Assembly: GCA_963573315.1 (NCBI GenBank)
Contig: OY752148.1
Coordinates: 1,913,263 to 1,977,262, forward strand
DNA length: 64,000 bases
Direction: 5' to 3'
Source of the DNA: Entomortierella parvispora
Lineage: Eukaryota > Mortierellomycota > Mortierellomycetes > Mortierellales > Mortierellaceae
Below the pieces are notes generated by a model that did no database searches, was not told the origin of the DNA, and saw nothing but the letters and a program-made list of their open reading frames with translations. A program made the translations under genes and the position numbers. This document shows, one piece after another, positions 49,596-61,569 of the stretch (positions within the stretch are counted from its first letter, which is position 1; every line of letters starts with the position of its first letter).

Positions 49596-52500
49596 ATGTC
49601 GTTTGGAGGCTACAACCCCTCCCGATCGCCAGAACTACCCTTCTCGACCGCCAGTGGAGTGCGGTCCCGAACTAGCAGCTTCTCGTCCGTTCATTCGAAC
49701 CACAGTCACCAAGGCGCAACTCAGTCGCACGCGCCTCCACCACCTCCTCTTGCGCCTCCGTCTCCTCTTCATAACCAACAGCAACAGCAGAGTCCACATC
49801 AGAGTCCCTACTCGTCCCGACCAGGAACACCCGGAAGTGCTGGTGCAGGAGTGGGTCACGGTGCAGAGGGATACTTTGGTCGTAATTCGGGGTATGCCAG
49901 TGGAGGTGGCGGAAGTAATGGACACTATGATGGCTATGGATCTGATGTCTCGTCCCCTGGAGGTGGAAGTGACTTCCCATCCCCTGTGGTCCCAATTCCT
50001 ATTCGTCAACATCAAGTAGGTAATCCAGGAATCACCGGTCTCCCTACATATCAAAGACGGGGCACGAATGGAGGGACCAATGGCGGGATAGTCACTGAGG
50101 ATGGAGGATATGGCAGTGGGTATGATTCACCGACTGGAGTCTCGAGCTCAGTGCCATATTCGCTCAATTACAGCAGCCACTCTTACCAGCAGGGACACCA
50201 TCAACAGTCGCACCATCAGCATATGCAACAGCAGCAGCAGCACCATCAGCAACAACAATACTACCCAAGACAGCACAGTCGAACTCATAGCAATGCCTCA
50301 GAGACTTCTCTGAACATCGATACTGGAGTCCCATCATACTATGGTCAAGGTCCTGCCTCTATCTCAAGTGCCTCTTCCTCTCGCCGAGGAAGTCTCTCTG
50401 AAGTTGGATCTGGATCTGGAAGTGGCGGGGGAGGTGGGTTCTTTGCTCGCAAGAAACCAACTTTCCGACCTCCTTTGCACCAGGATGCCGACAATGACGA
50501 TGATGACGACCTGAATGATCTTGGGACCAGCAAACTCAGTCCTAGACGTCTTCGACAGAAGCGGATGAGTAAAAAAGCCAATGGAAAAGGTTTGAATGCA
50601 GGAGGCGGTTTGGTAGGCTCCTCCAAGATGATGCGGATGGGTGGGATTCTGAACGATTGGGATCTTCTACTACCAAGCTCGGACCCTTACGACAATGAGG
50701 ATGATGACGAGGAAGATGAGAGTATGACGGAAAACGAGCGGTGGAAGAAACGACAATTGGCAAAGCGTGGGTGGGACAGTGACAGGGGACAGAGGATCAT
50801 TCTTGGAACTTTAACCATGGTTGCGATCTTGGTGCGGATCTGGAAGGTGGCCATTCCAGCCGCTGTGGTGTGAGTATCGTCTTTTGCGGCCCCTGCCTGG
50901 CATTTCTTCATACGAGCATGGGGAGGAAGAGACAGATGCTTCGATGGCCTAATGTGTTTGAGTATGGCTCCTGTTAGATTTGACGAGCAGCACTTTGGTG
51001 GGTTCACATCCGACTATCTCAAAGGCGAGTTCTTCATGGATGTGCATCCGCCTCTGGGAAAGATGCTGTTCTCACTGGCGGCGTACATGCTGGGCTATGA
51101 TGGCAAGTTCAGCTTTGCACTCAACAAGTACGTGGCGGCTTTTTTTGTTTTGTTTTGTCTCATCAGCCAGGAATGTTTACACTCTTGCTCACAACCACAC
51201 ACAACTCGCCCCCTTCCTTTCTCCCCTGCATGCTCCATCCAGACTCTACACAAGGAATGTGCCCCATATTGGCATGCGGATGTTTGCAGTTGCTTGTGGC
51301 GTTGGCTTGACCCCAATCTCGTACCTCACCATTAAACTCTCTGGACACTCGACTCAAGCGGCCTTGATCTGCGCCATCCTCGTCACTTTTGGTAACCTAC
51401 ATGGATCTCTGAAGCACATATTCCGATTCAACTTTTGCAAGAGAAAAGGCTTTTCTAAACACATTGTTCATTCCTTTGCCGTTGCCCCTTGGTAGAGAAT
51501 GCCTTGATTACTCAGAGTCGGTTCATTCTGCTGGATGCACCTATGATGCTGTTCATGGGCTACACAATGTTGGCGTGGGTCAACTTTTACAACTATCGCA
51601 ATCGACCCTTCACACGAGGATGGTGGGCATGGCTTATTCAGACGGGAGTGGCGCTGTTCCTGTCCAGCAGTGTCAAATGGGTGGGCCTCTTTACCATCAT
51701 AACTGTCGCTCTTTGTGTGCTCAAGTACCTTCAAGAGTCTCGTCAGCACCTTTATTTAAACACCGTACGTATGCGATCTACGGTTCGATGCATCAACGGA
51801 TCCATGTCTGGGGACCATACTGATCCTGTTTAACGTCTTTTATTATTCCATATCATGGGGGTTTTTTTAGAGGAACTTTTCAAAACTTTTTGTGGCATTG
51901 TTCTTTTGCCTGCTGGTCCTTCCTTGCCTGCTGTACATGGGACTTTATGCGATCGACTTTAGACTGCTACCAAATTCTGGGTCAGGAAATTCTTGGGTCA
52001 GTCCACAATTTCAAATGACACTCAAGAACCACGATGTTCTTCCCGTGATGGCGGACATCGCATGGGAGTCCAAAGTCCATGTCAGACACTCAAACACTAA
52101 TGGAGGATGGGTGCATTCTATGCCAGGAGAGTATGCTCGAGAGGGTACAATCGGTATGAAGCTTTCTCGCCAACGGTTACCACTTGTTTCTAGACGATAT
52201 AAGGAAATTTTAACTCTGGTTATCTGTGACGATCCTCCTCACAGATCAAGCGATTCAGCTGGTTGAATGGGACGACGACTTGACCTGTTGGCAACTCTTT
52301 CCGGCGGATGCAAAGCTCGCTGAAGAGCAGCGACAGAGGTACTACAAGAAAAAATCCCCGACTCTCGCCTTTGATGACTTTGTATTTGACGGAGATACCC
52401 TGCGGTTGAAGCACTGTTATTCCAAGGTCGCACTTGCAACCAATAACCTGCCTTCGATCGGATCCAACAAGTCATTTATTCGGGAAGTTCGCGGCCTCAA

Positions 52501-54749
52501 ATGGCAAAAGCAGCCAACGGAAGAGACCATATGGAAGGTTGAGCTCGTGCCAGAGGGTACTATCCCTGGATTGGCGGATGAGCATAGAACCAAGTCAGAG
52601 GCGTCTGCGGAGACTGTAGGTGACACGGCGGTGCAGGGCGCCAGAGACATGAGCAAGCAGTGGCACGCGATCAAAGGTTTCCGTCTTTACAATGAGAAAC
52701 TGGATTGCTATTTGATGTCGCACAAGGTCTTCAGGGCCCCCTACTCGACCTACCAAGAAGTCGGTTGTATCCAAGGAAACCGCCAAAAGGCCAACACCGT
52801 CTTCATTGTTGACCGCAACGTCAACCCCAACTGTAAGCAATGTCTTTGTCATTGCCTTTGATGTATACGTTCACACGTGTTTTAACCAATGCGATTCACC
52901 TGTCGCGGCTTGTCTCGTAGTGCCTGCAACAACGCCGTCAATCTCCTACCAACCCTTGACCTTTTTGCAAAAGTTTATTGAGCTCAACCGAGTAATGTGG
53001 TGGACGCATCACGATCTCAGCTCTCCTATCCATAGCGACGACATTGGACTGTCAAAAAAGAAGAGTGATGAATCCAGCCCATGGTCTTGGCCTTTCTTGA
53101 ATCGAGGCGTTAACTACTACAGCAGCAAGGAGACCAACCACTATGTATATCTTTTGGGTAACCCGGTCGTCTGGTGGGGCTCTTCTTTGGCAGCGATCTG
53201 GTACATGTTTGGATGTATCTGGTCCGTGTTCAACTTTATTCGCGCAAGGCCAGAGCGAAAGACAGAGCGGGATCGTTTCGGTAATTGGAAGGCTGTGAAA
53301 ATGATGAAGACGGGCAGAGGAATGGCTCTATTAACCAAGATTATTCTTCCACTTTGCATAGGTCTGACCCCATTCTACAATGTCGCATCAGGCACATTCT
53401 ACGTCGGATGGGCGATCCATTACATACCCTTCTTTTTCATGAATCGTCAGCTTTACCTCCATCACTATCTGCCCGCTCTGTACTTTTCAATCCTTCTGTT
53501 TGTCTCTCGAATTGACAGGACTTGGCAACGATGGTCCAAGAAAGTGCGTTATACCGCTGGTCTCCTCTTCATCGCGGCCATCATCACGTCCTGGCAAAGT
53601 CTATCCCCACTCGCGTACGGCACCGATTTTAGTTCTCGCTCCAAATGTGAAAAGGTCCGGTCGCTGGGCGGATGGGAGTTTGTCTGTCAACGTCAAAACC
53701 TGGCCTGGGCAAGACCTCAGTCGGCCAAGATTGTTGTCGAAAAGCGATCTGACCATGACCAGCACGAGGCAAAGGAGGAGGCTGAGAACAGTCAGTTTTA
53801 CTACAGGGATCCGGCTTTAGAAGATCAGGAAAAGGATGAACACGAGTCTTATATGGAGGGAGACTATGAACACGACTACGTCCATGACCATGAAGGAGAT
53901 GGAGACGAAGGAGGCGGTGAAGTGGACCATGCCGGACCTTTTAATTTGGATGAGAGTGAACATTATGAGCATGAGCATTTTCACCGTCCTCATGGAAACG
54001 GAGATGGACACGGGCACGGCCACAATCACGGGCACCAGTACCACAATGCGGTAATGGAGAAGAGGACACATCACAATGATCATAATGAGTATGACAAACC
54101 CGCCCCGATCGCCGTACCCCCTGAGCCAGAGCAACAGCTCATTCCAGAGGCAGTCCCGACTGATACTGTAAAAGTCGATGCAGAAACACCTCCAGAGCCT
54201 CTGGCACCTCCTGCTGAACTTGAGGACGCACACCGATCCGAGGCAGAGAAGATGATAGCTGCAGCGGTAATACGTGCGATGGAAGTCCACGAGAAGAACA
54301 CGCTCATGCAAGAAAAGGAGGCACTGGAGGTGAAGCAACGCGAATTGGAGGAGCGATTGGAGGCACAGATGCAGGAGATTGAGCGGCAGCGGCAATTGCA
54401 TTTGCAGCATCAGCGAGAGTTGGAAGAACGTGTAGCAGAGCAGTCGCGGTTGGCTCGAGAACGCGATGAGATCCAACAGCAGTACCAACAGCAACAACAA
54501 CAACAAATGGCGAGTGCCGAAGATGAGACAGAAAATGAAACGAAGAACCAGCAAGTCCTACACGAGCCCACAGAGAAGCACGAGGAGGCCAGGCACGAGG
54601 AGGAGGAAGCTGCCCGAAAAGGAGCGGAAGATGCTGCAGCACAGGAGGCAATCAAGTTGCGTGAGGCATTGGAGCAGCAAGTTCGGCAGCTCCAGGCCCA
54701 GCTGGAGAACCAAGGGCAGCATGGACAGCATCAGCAGCAAGAACAATAA
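49596..54749 (+). CDS. Protein O-mannosyltransferase (PMT family) with long N- and C-terminal extensions
   Basis: Seven exons: 49596-50869, 50978-51127, 51243-51391, 51496-51764, 51871-52153, 52245-52832 and 52921-54749; 1,513 residues, about twice the usual PMT length (750-950). PMTs transfer mannose from dolichol-phosphate to Ser/Thr in the ER. Residues 1-400 are disordered (Ser/Gly/Gln/His-rich). The enzyme follows: [10 protein letters not shown] (the catalytic Asp-Glu loop), [49 protein letters not shown]-like repeats to about residue 900, then [24 protein letters not shown] and [11 protein letters not shown]. The last ~380 residues are extra: an acidic His-rich part ([12 protein letters not shown]) and a long Glu/Gln coiled coil. 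The Pmt1/2/4 subfamily was not settled. A final cytosolic side is likely for the tail. Confidence 0.9.
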
Positions 54750-55269
54750 GAATCGTGAAGTACACAAGGAATCTATGAGCGATAGTGCATGTTACCTATT
54801 TGTCCTAGCAAAGAAAGACGAGCAAAAAAAAACCCCCCCGTCGGTTGTCACGTGCATAAAAGCAGGAACGGACCTGCATGCATGCATGCGATGCATGGTC
54901 CACATCCGACTTTCCACCGGTACTGAGTGGGCTCAGACCAAACTCGGCCCAGACAGAAGCAGTAGTGGTGGCAATGCAAGGCACCTCTCGCTCGCCCCCT
55001 TGGACACACAAAAAGATGTTCCACCTTCCCTCAGCCTCTTTCTTCTTCACCTTCCTCCCACCAGTATCAAACAGTTGTCATAGCTATCATTGTTCTTCCG
55101 CTCTTCCATTTTTTTGTTCCCCTCCTTCTCCTCATCCTCGTCTCGGCAACCGTTATCCATCCAGCAATCTCTCTCTTGTACACGCACACACACGCTCTCT
55201 CCTTTTCTTTCTCTCTCCCGCATCTGAAATCACTAACCAAACGAACCGACCCCTGCCAGTGAGCACTCG
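54750..55269 (+). other. Intergenic region upstream of the RING/TRAF gene
   Basis: PMT 3' end followed by a T/C-rich leader (55025-55250) of the next gene. A CATGCATGCATGCG stretch is at 54876-54893. No gene seen. Confidence 0.4.
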
Positions 55270-57808
55270 ATGGGTCTTCACACGAGTAAGACTGGTGGCC
55301 ATCGTATTGCCCATCTCTATTTCATATCCCATTGTTTGATCGCCAACACTCTCGAACCTCCTTTTTTTCCCCCTAGCGCTCTTCAGGGATCCAGGGGATG
55401 TTCTCTCGGCACTGACCTGCACCCTTTGCCAGCATGTCCTCTTGCAGCCCTTTCAAGTTCTTTGTGAGCAAGGTAAAAAAAAGTCCAACCCCCTCTACCC
55501 CTTCCCTCCTTTTTCTCTTTTCGTCCATCAGCTGTGTTGATTTTTGATTGTCCAGTGCTCAATGAACAATGGAGCAAAAACAGAAAGAGACTCACTGTTC
55601 TCTCCTGCTGTCTCTACCTTCAGACCATATCTTTTGCAAGGCGTGTCTGGACAGCTATGTCCACGAGTGTCTTGTGAATGCACCCACGGTCGAATCCACT
55701 CCGACCACCACGGTGGTTAACTCTTCCAATCCGCCGCACTCTATCACCACCGCCGCAGCCGGTGGCTTTTTAGCGACAAACTCGACAGCAGCGACGGCCT
55801 ATGAGAACATTACCGTCCCTTGTCCCGAGTGCAGGAAGCAAACGACAGACCACCATTCTCTTGCTCTGCTCCCGGTCTGTGCTTTCCGTCCAGCCAAGTT
55901 TGCGGAGGTGAGAGAAATTTTGCTTTTTCTGTCGGCGTTTCTTTTTCTCGTGTCACCGAAGGATGGACGATCTCGTTTGACATGGTGGCAATGAGAGCTC
56001 ACACGCCTTTTTTTTTATAACTGATCCATATCCTTCAATTCTAGAGATTGGTGCAATCACAAACAATCCGATGCCCGACGACCATGGTCCGGTCTTGTCA
56101 GTGGGTGGGACCTAGAATGGACATGGAAAGGCATCTAGCAGAGGTAAGCTTCGTCGGTTGGAAGGCATTGCTCCCCTAATGAATAGGGTGTTAAACCGTT
56201 TCATTTGTGTAGTGCCCTTTTGCCCACAAACACTTTTGCCCGCACCACGGCTACGGATGCCGGTTCGGAGGGACTTACATGGATCTTCTCATTCACCTGC
56301 CGTCTTGTCAGTATTGCTCCAAAAGTCTGGCCACATCAGCCAAGGCTTCTGAAAGCTCGCTTGCAGACTCTGCTCAAGAACACTTGACATCCTCTTCCCC
56401 AACACCTCGCCCCCAGTATGGACAGCTCTCGCCTCCTCCTTCATCTCCGGTGATGCGTGTACAGAGCGCCTCGAATGTTCATACAGAGAATGATAAGCAG
56501 GAGCAGAATGAAGATGAAGGCTGCGGCTCTAGAGATGAACAATATCAACCAGGAGCAGAGCTTTCTCTCTCGTATCATCTTTACGGCCATGATCTGGAGG
56601 ATGTAGAAGGCCTTGACGAAATATTATACGGCAACAGCGATCATGATGATGAAGACCAAGATGAGGCATATAGTCCACAGGAAGATAGAAAAGCGGCCAA
56701 AGATCCGATTGAAGATCAGGTTGAGGATCTGGATATGGCCGATATGACTCTTTCGCCAGGACCAAGTTCGCCAGTGCCCCCAAATACCTTGGATGAAGTA
56801 ACAGAAATAATTCTACCGCAACAACAGATCTTGCAACAGGATCCAAGTATTTGTCTGCCCGTCAGCAACACTTCGTCCATGCGGCGGCGGCGACTGATTC
56901 AGGAAGAAGAGGAAGAGGAAGAGGAAGAGATCTTAGAAATTCAGGAGCCAAACGAACGAGGCGCTACTGCGACTTTCCAGATCGACGATCAGGAGCTACC
57001 TCGGTCACAGCATTCTGAAGCCTCGTCCAGCCATTCGGAAGCAATGTATATTTCGCAGGAAGAGTTTCAGCCCGGGCAACGGATGCCCCCTTCAGAATAC
57101 GGTTCTCCAAGTCCTTCCCCCCGCCCTGACCTACCTCGGAATCCACAGTCGCGCGGCAAGGACCCTCAGAGTCATTCAAGACACCCGCATGTCCGAGACT
57201 CACCTCGACACAAGCCCTACCGTATACCCAGTCCCGGCAGTCAAAACGACGGTGACGACGGCAATCGCCATAATCATCACCATCACCATCACCATCGCAA
57301 CAACAACCGCGATAACAGTGGCCATGGGCTGACACTCTCATCCTCTCTGCCAGCATTGACCTCGCCGTCAGGGCCGTTGAGATCTAAGACATCACCAGAA
57401 GCACAACTGGACACGTTTTTGGCCTTAACGCAGCCGGCCCCGTACAGGATTGGGAAGACCGAACCCTCACAATCCGGCCACTCGTTCTTTCCTCTCTTGA
57501 CGCACGTCCCGCGATACATGAAGTCTCGAAGAAAGGTAAGAATCAATGTCTGTCTGTTATAGCAAAGGGCGAAATGTCAAGGGAGAAGCATATTCTTAGT
57601 AAGCGGGCCGATGGTTTCTTTCTTCCCACTGATCCTCATCCTTTATTCCCAGATGACAAACAGGGAGCGAAGACGATCCGGTATCAACTTGATTGAGATT
57701 GCATTGGCACAGCAATATGGGAAAGAGGGTCTGACGCCCGACATCACGTCCCCGGAAAATTCTCTGGACCCGTCGGACATGTCATCGATTGCAAGCCAGC
57801 TTCTATGA
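55270..57808 (+). CDS. RING and TRAF-type zinc-finger protein, putative E3 ubiquitin ligase
   Basis: Six exons: 55270-55285 (16 nt), 55377-55472, 55624-55907, 56045-56143, 56213-57535 and 57653-57808; 657 residues. A C3HC4-like RING begins at about residue 18 (CTLCQHVLLQPFQVLCEQDHIFCKAC) and ends CPECRK, with about 60 Ser/Thr/Ala-rich residues inserted between its third and fourth Cys pairs. A TRAF-type zinc-finger region follows: RCPTTMVRSCQWVGPRMDMERHL then CPFAHKHFCPHHGYGC..MDLLIHLPSCQYC. The rest, about 430 residues, is acidic and Ser/Pro-rich with a poly-Glu run and a poly-His run, then a basic segment and a helical end (NLIEIALAQQYG). RING plus TRAF fingers point to ubiquitin transfer in the cytoplasm; the substrate is unknown. 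No MATH domain is present. The tiny first exon rests on phase alone. Confidence 0.82.
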
Positions 57809-60192
57809 TTTCTTCGTGACAGTAAACCTCCCCTCCTCCCAAGTAGAAGAATAAAAAAAGAAATGAAACCCTCATGTGTTGTGCTCTCGAGTAAACGTAA
57901 ACCTTGGCTGTAGAATGTAACAATTGGTGCGCCCATCACCCACACGTCATGGATTGCTGGGGGGAAGAATGGGCAGGCAGGGAACGGACGGTAGAGTAAG
58001 GACGGGCAGCATATCCATAAAAACTCATTTCCAAGCTAAAAAGCGACCGCCATTTGCAGTATTTTTGTGACCTGAACTGAAGGCACAGGGCACAGCTTGA
58101 GAGCAATTAGCAGACCTCCAAGCCCTGGATTGACTGGACAGTGAAGTGAAGGGGGTGACCCTGACCATGATATAGGATGCATGTTGCATGTTGCAGTACT
58201 TGGTGGCATTGTCCGTCGCAGGAAAGTCGAGAAAGGAGAATAATGTTCTAATAGCATATGTGCATGTGTGCAAATGACCAACCATGGCCACTCGTTTGAT
58301 TTGCATGGTGGTACATTGAGACAAGTTGCAGATTATTCTCTAATTCTATTCTTTGACTCGACCTTCCAGCGCGGGAATACCAACCAACTGGATCCATTGA
58401 CCATGGGCGCAAACCCTGCCCATCAATCTCTCGGGCTACTCACAGTGCTGACCCTTTCCATCAGCGCGCAATCGCAGAGCAGAGGACAGGAGAGGAGAGG
58501 AGACGAGCCAGGAAATAATCCATGGACGTTCTCGTGTTTGATTGTGTTTTTGCTTCGGGTCGGAAAAAAACCAGGAACAGCGGCTGCGTGCTAGTTTGCC
58601 CACATTCCGCCCCATCGCCATCGTCTCATGGTCCTCCCCTGCTACAACCGTTGTGGACACATTTGCTTCTTCTCTTTCTTCTCCCCCCTTTTTTGTTTCT
58701 GTGGCCTCTTCACTTGAACCTCCCTCCTCTTCACCTCCACGGACGTTTACTTCCTCCTCCTATTTCTCCCATCAATCGCCCTTCTTTCCTGGTAATCGAA
58801 CAACGGCCGACTTGCATTCTCGTGACCAGATCCATTGTCACCCCCGACTTGGTTCATTTTTTCACTTCGACTCTCTTCTTTCAAGAGAACACTTTTGCTG
58901 ACTCTCGCTTATTCTTTCTGTTCTTTCCGCTCTTGACTCCAGTCCACTCCTACAAATAAACAAAAGCACAACACCATAGCGCTTTATCTCCTTGACGATC
59001 TTCTATGCTGCGTCGACCTTCTCCTTGTCCTTGATCAGATAAGCAGCCATCCTCACTACAAAAAGGTACAGCTACAGTACTCTCTGAAATCTGGGCGATC
59101 TTTCTCCAAAACAAAACACAGAGCTGGAGCAGCCAAACCACTCTCTCAAGTCCAGAAGGCTAACCGAAATATCCCTTTTTTCCCCTTCTCCATCATCCTG
59201 CCCAACCCCACTTCACTTTTTCCATCATCCCACGTCGAACTGTGGTCATTCTTGTAAAAATCCATGACTCCTGGATTTTCTTTCCCTCTGTCTTCTCCTC
59301 AACCTTGTCGAACCACTCTGGATGTATGGATACATCCATATCCCGGTGTCACTTTTTTGGCCACTATTCTTGGGCGACTCTCTCCGTTTGGTTCTCCCTC
59401 CTTGAAAAAAAAACGGGACAATGACCATTGTCTCCCTGTTGGTGTTCTACGCGAACAAACTATGATTTTTTCATGCCCACTCTCGAATCATCGTCGCAAC
59501 CCTTGCATAAAATCACTTGCGCGCTCTCTTTTTTCTTGTTTTCTTTTTCTTTATTCATCAACATGGTCCAACTGCCATCATTCTCTCTTTTCATACTCTC
59601 TTTCTTCTGTCTTCTCTCCATCCCCTCTTTTATTTTTTACTTTTCTTTTTTGGCTCATTTCCCGATAATCGTCACCCCAAACCCATTGCTCACCATCCAC
59701 CCCTCCATTCCATCCTTCCACACAAATCTCTTGGACTGTCTCAACCTTTTCCCGCTGTTCCATACTCTTATTTCGATGCACATGCACATCCTCCGCCAAC
59801 GTCACTCAACTTCTTTTGACATCTTCCATCATATTGCCTTTCTTCCTTCTTCTTACTCCCCTCTCACCTCCTCGCCCCCTCATCTGAAACGGTCAATTGA
59901 ACGCTAAAAAAAAGTTGCGCCGATTTCTATTTTCCTCTCCCTGCATACTCTCTTTCTTGAACTTCTCAAGACGCGTCATTATTTAAGCTTACCTCAGCGT
60001 TTCGGAGACCCGTTGTTCTTTACAAGATCGAGGGATTTTTTTGCCCGTTGAAAGAAAAAAAAAAGAAACGCGAAGCTATCCCTTTTTGGTTTCTCTCTTG
60101 TTTTTTTTTTTTGTTTTTTCGCCCCTCCTTCCCCGCCTCTGTCATTATCGCTACCAATTTCCCGCTCTTTTTTTGTTATCTTGGTAACAACC
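57809..60192 (+). other. 2.4-kb intergenic region, mostly pyrimidine-rich
   Basis: 57830-58560 has no coding signal. From about 58640 to 60180 the plus strand is rich in T and C, with many CTT/TCC runs, consistent with a long leader or regulatory region for the surface-protein gene at 60193. Open frames here (for example 58522-58959 and 59428-59907) encode only Ser/Leu/Phe/Pro low-complexity sequence and are not called as genes. Confidence 0.45.
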
Positions 60193-61569
60193 ATGTTGGC
60201 AGACAGGCGGCCATCATCCGCGCGCGAGTTCAGGACCTCATTATCTTCATCGCCCCTGATCTTTAAGCGATCTCTGGGCCGATCCATCCTCAGTTCACTT
60301 TTGATCCTTCACACATTCATCTTTTTCTTGTCACCTCCTCCATCAATTCCACTCCACAGTGATGGTTTCCTCCGCTCGCCAAGGTCCTTGTCCTTTCTTG
60401 GTGTCCAAGCAGCCCTTCAACCAGGCTTTTGTGGCGATTGTCAAACATTCTCCAACGCCATCTCGGTCTGTGGAGGATCGTTTGGGCCATCCGATATTGA
60501 GATCAATGGCGAATATGTGCTTCAACAACAGTATCAGAAATGTATCTGTACCGACATCATTCGACAGGTCCTGTGGACGTGCGCCAAATGTGAAATGTTG
60601 GCTGGTCATGGCTCCAAGGCTCCTCCTCCTACCAAGTACCAGACCCAATGTATCGCTTGGGGGATGACCATTGAAGAATGGAAACAACCTTATACTGGCG
60701 TCGTCGCCCCCGGCACCCAGACGGATATGGGTCAAGGAGGTAACCCTCCACCACCACCACCGCCCGGCACCTCCTCGACCACGAAACCCCCAGCGACCTC
60801 GGACGCGACGAAACCCTCAAGCACAGGAGGTAACGGGAACGGAGGGGGCAATGGAGGGAGTGGTGACAAGACGTCAGGCCCAGTATCACCAAGCTCTTCC
60901 TCTGATAACTCGATGAGGGACGAGGACAATGAAGGCTCGGGTGTGAATTCAACTGCGATCGGGATCTCGGTTGGGATCATTGGTGTGGCAGCGGTGGCAG
61001 GTATTGCAGCCGTTGTGACGATGAAGCGTCGTAGGAGACGCAGACGTCATTTACCCTTGGATCTGGAACCCCCAGCAGCTTTGAGGGATTACGCCAGCGG
61101 TTATGGAACCTCTGGTGCCGGAGGTTCAGTTGGACATGACGATGATAAATGGGGTGATGGCTCGGACAGATATCACCCTTCGAGCCCTACCCGGAACGCG
61201 TACGCGAATCACGGACGGTCACTTTCCCCAACCATGAACGCGGCCCCTGTGGCGAGTGCGGCACCTGTGGTGGTGGGCGGTTATGATGGGTACGATGTCG
61301 GATACGATGGATATGATTACCAACATCAGCAATATGATCGATACCCAGTTGGAGGACCTCAGCAGCATCCAGTGTCCTATGAGGGATACTCGGCCAAGAA
61401 TGGACATGGTGATATGTACACGGATTCGTCCGCCGGGTATGGACTTCACCCACAAGGGGGATACGCAATGCAGGACTTTGGATATGAACATTATGACCAA
61501 CAACAACAACAACCACAACAACAGCCAGTACATCGGCACCCAAGTGCATCCAGGCCTGGAGCCTTTTAG
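60193..61569 (+). CDS. Single-pass surface protein with Cys-rich ectodomain
   Basis: A 458-codon single exon. Residues about 25-55 include a hydrophobic signal/anchor stretch (SILSSLLILHTFIFFLS), later in the chain than usual, so an internal start is possible. The ectodomain (about 75-170) has a regular Cys pattern: FCGDC, SVCGG, KCICTD, TCAKCEML, QCIAWG. A Pro/Ser/Thr/Gly-rich stalk follows, suited to O-mannosylation. One transmembrane helix (AIGISVGIIGVAAVAGIAAVV, about 255-276) is followed by a MKRRRRRRRH stop-transfer and a Tyr/Gly/Gln-rich cytosolic tail. This is the layout of fungal cell-surface sensors or wall-linked proteins, but I recognise no named family. AATAAA at 61604-61609 fits its 3' end. 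The mannosyltransferase upstream is not evidence of a link. Confidence 0.75.
   Translation: MLADRRPSSAREFRTSLSSSPLIFKRSLGRSILSSLLILHTFIFFLSPPPSIPLHSDGFLRSPRSLSFLGVQAALQPGFCGDCQTFSNAISVCGGSFGPSDIEINGEYVLQQQYQKCICTDIIRQVLWTCAKCEMLAGHGSKAPPPTKYQTQCIAWGMTIEEWKQPYTGVVAPGTQTDMGQGGNPPPPPPPGTSSTTKPPATSDATKPSSTGGNGNGGGNGGSGDKTSGPVSPSSSSDNSMRDEDNEGSGVNSTAIGISVGIIGVAAVAGIAAVVTMKRRRRRRRHLPLDLEPPAALRDYASGYGTSGAGGSVGHDDDKWGDGSDRYHPSSPTRNAYANHGRSLSPTMNAAPVASAAPVVVGGYDGYDVGYDGYDYQHQQYDRYPVGGPQQHPVSYEGYSAKNGHGDMYTDSSAGYGLHPQGGYAMQDFGYEHYDQQQQQPQQQPVHRHPSASRPGAF

Noticed and set aside
58522-59907. Several plus-strand frames of 100-160 codons
   Set aside because: All are translations of T/C-rich sequence with no conserved features.
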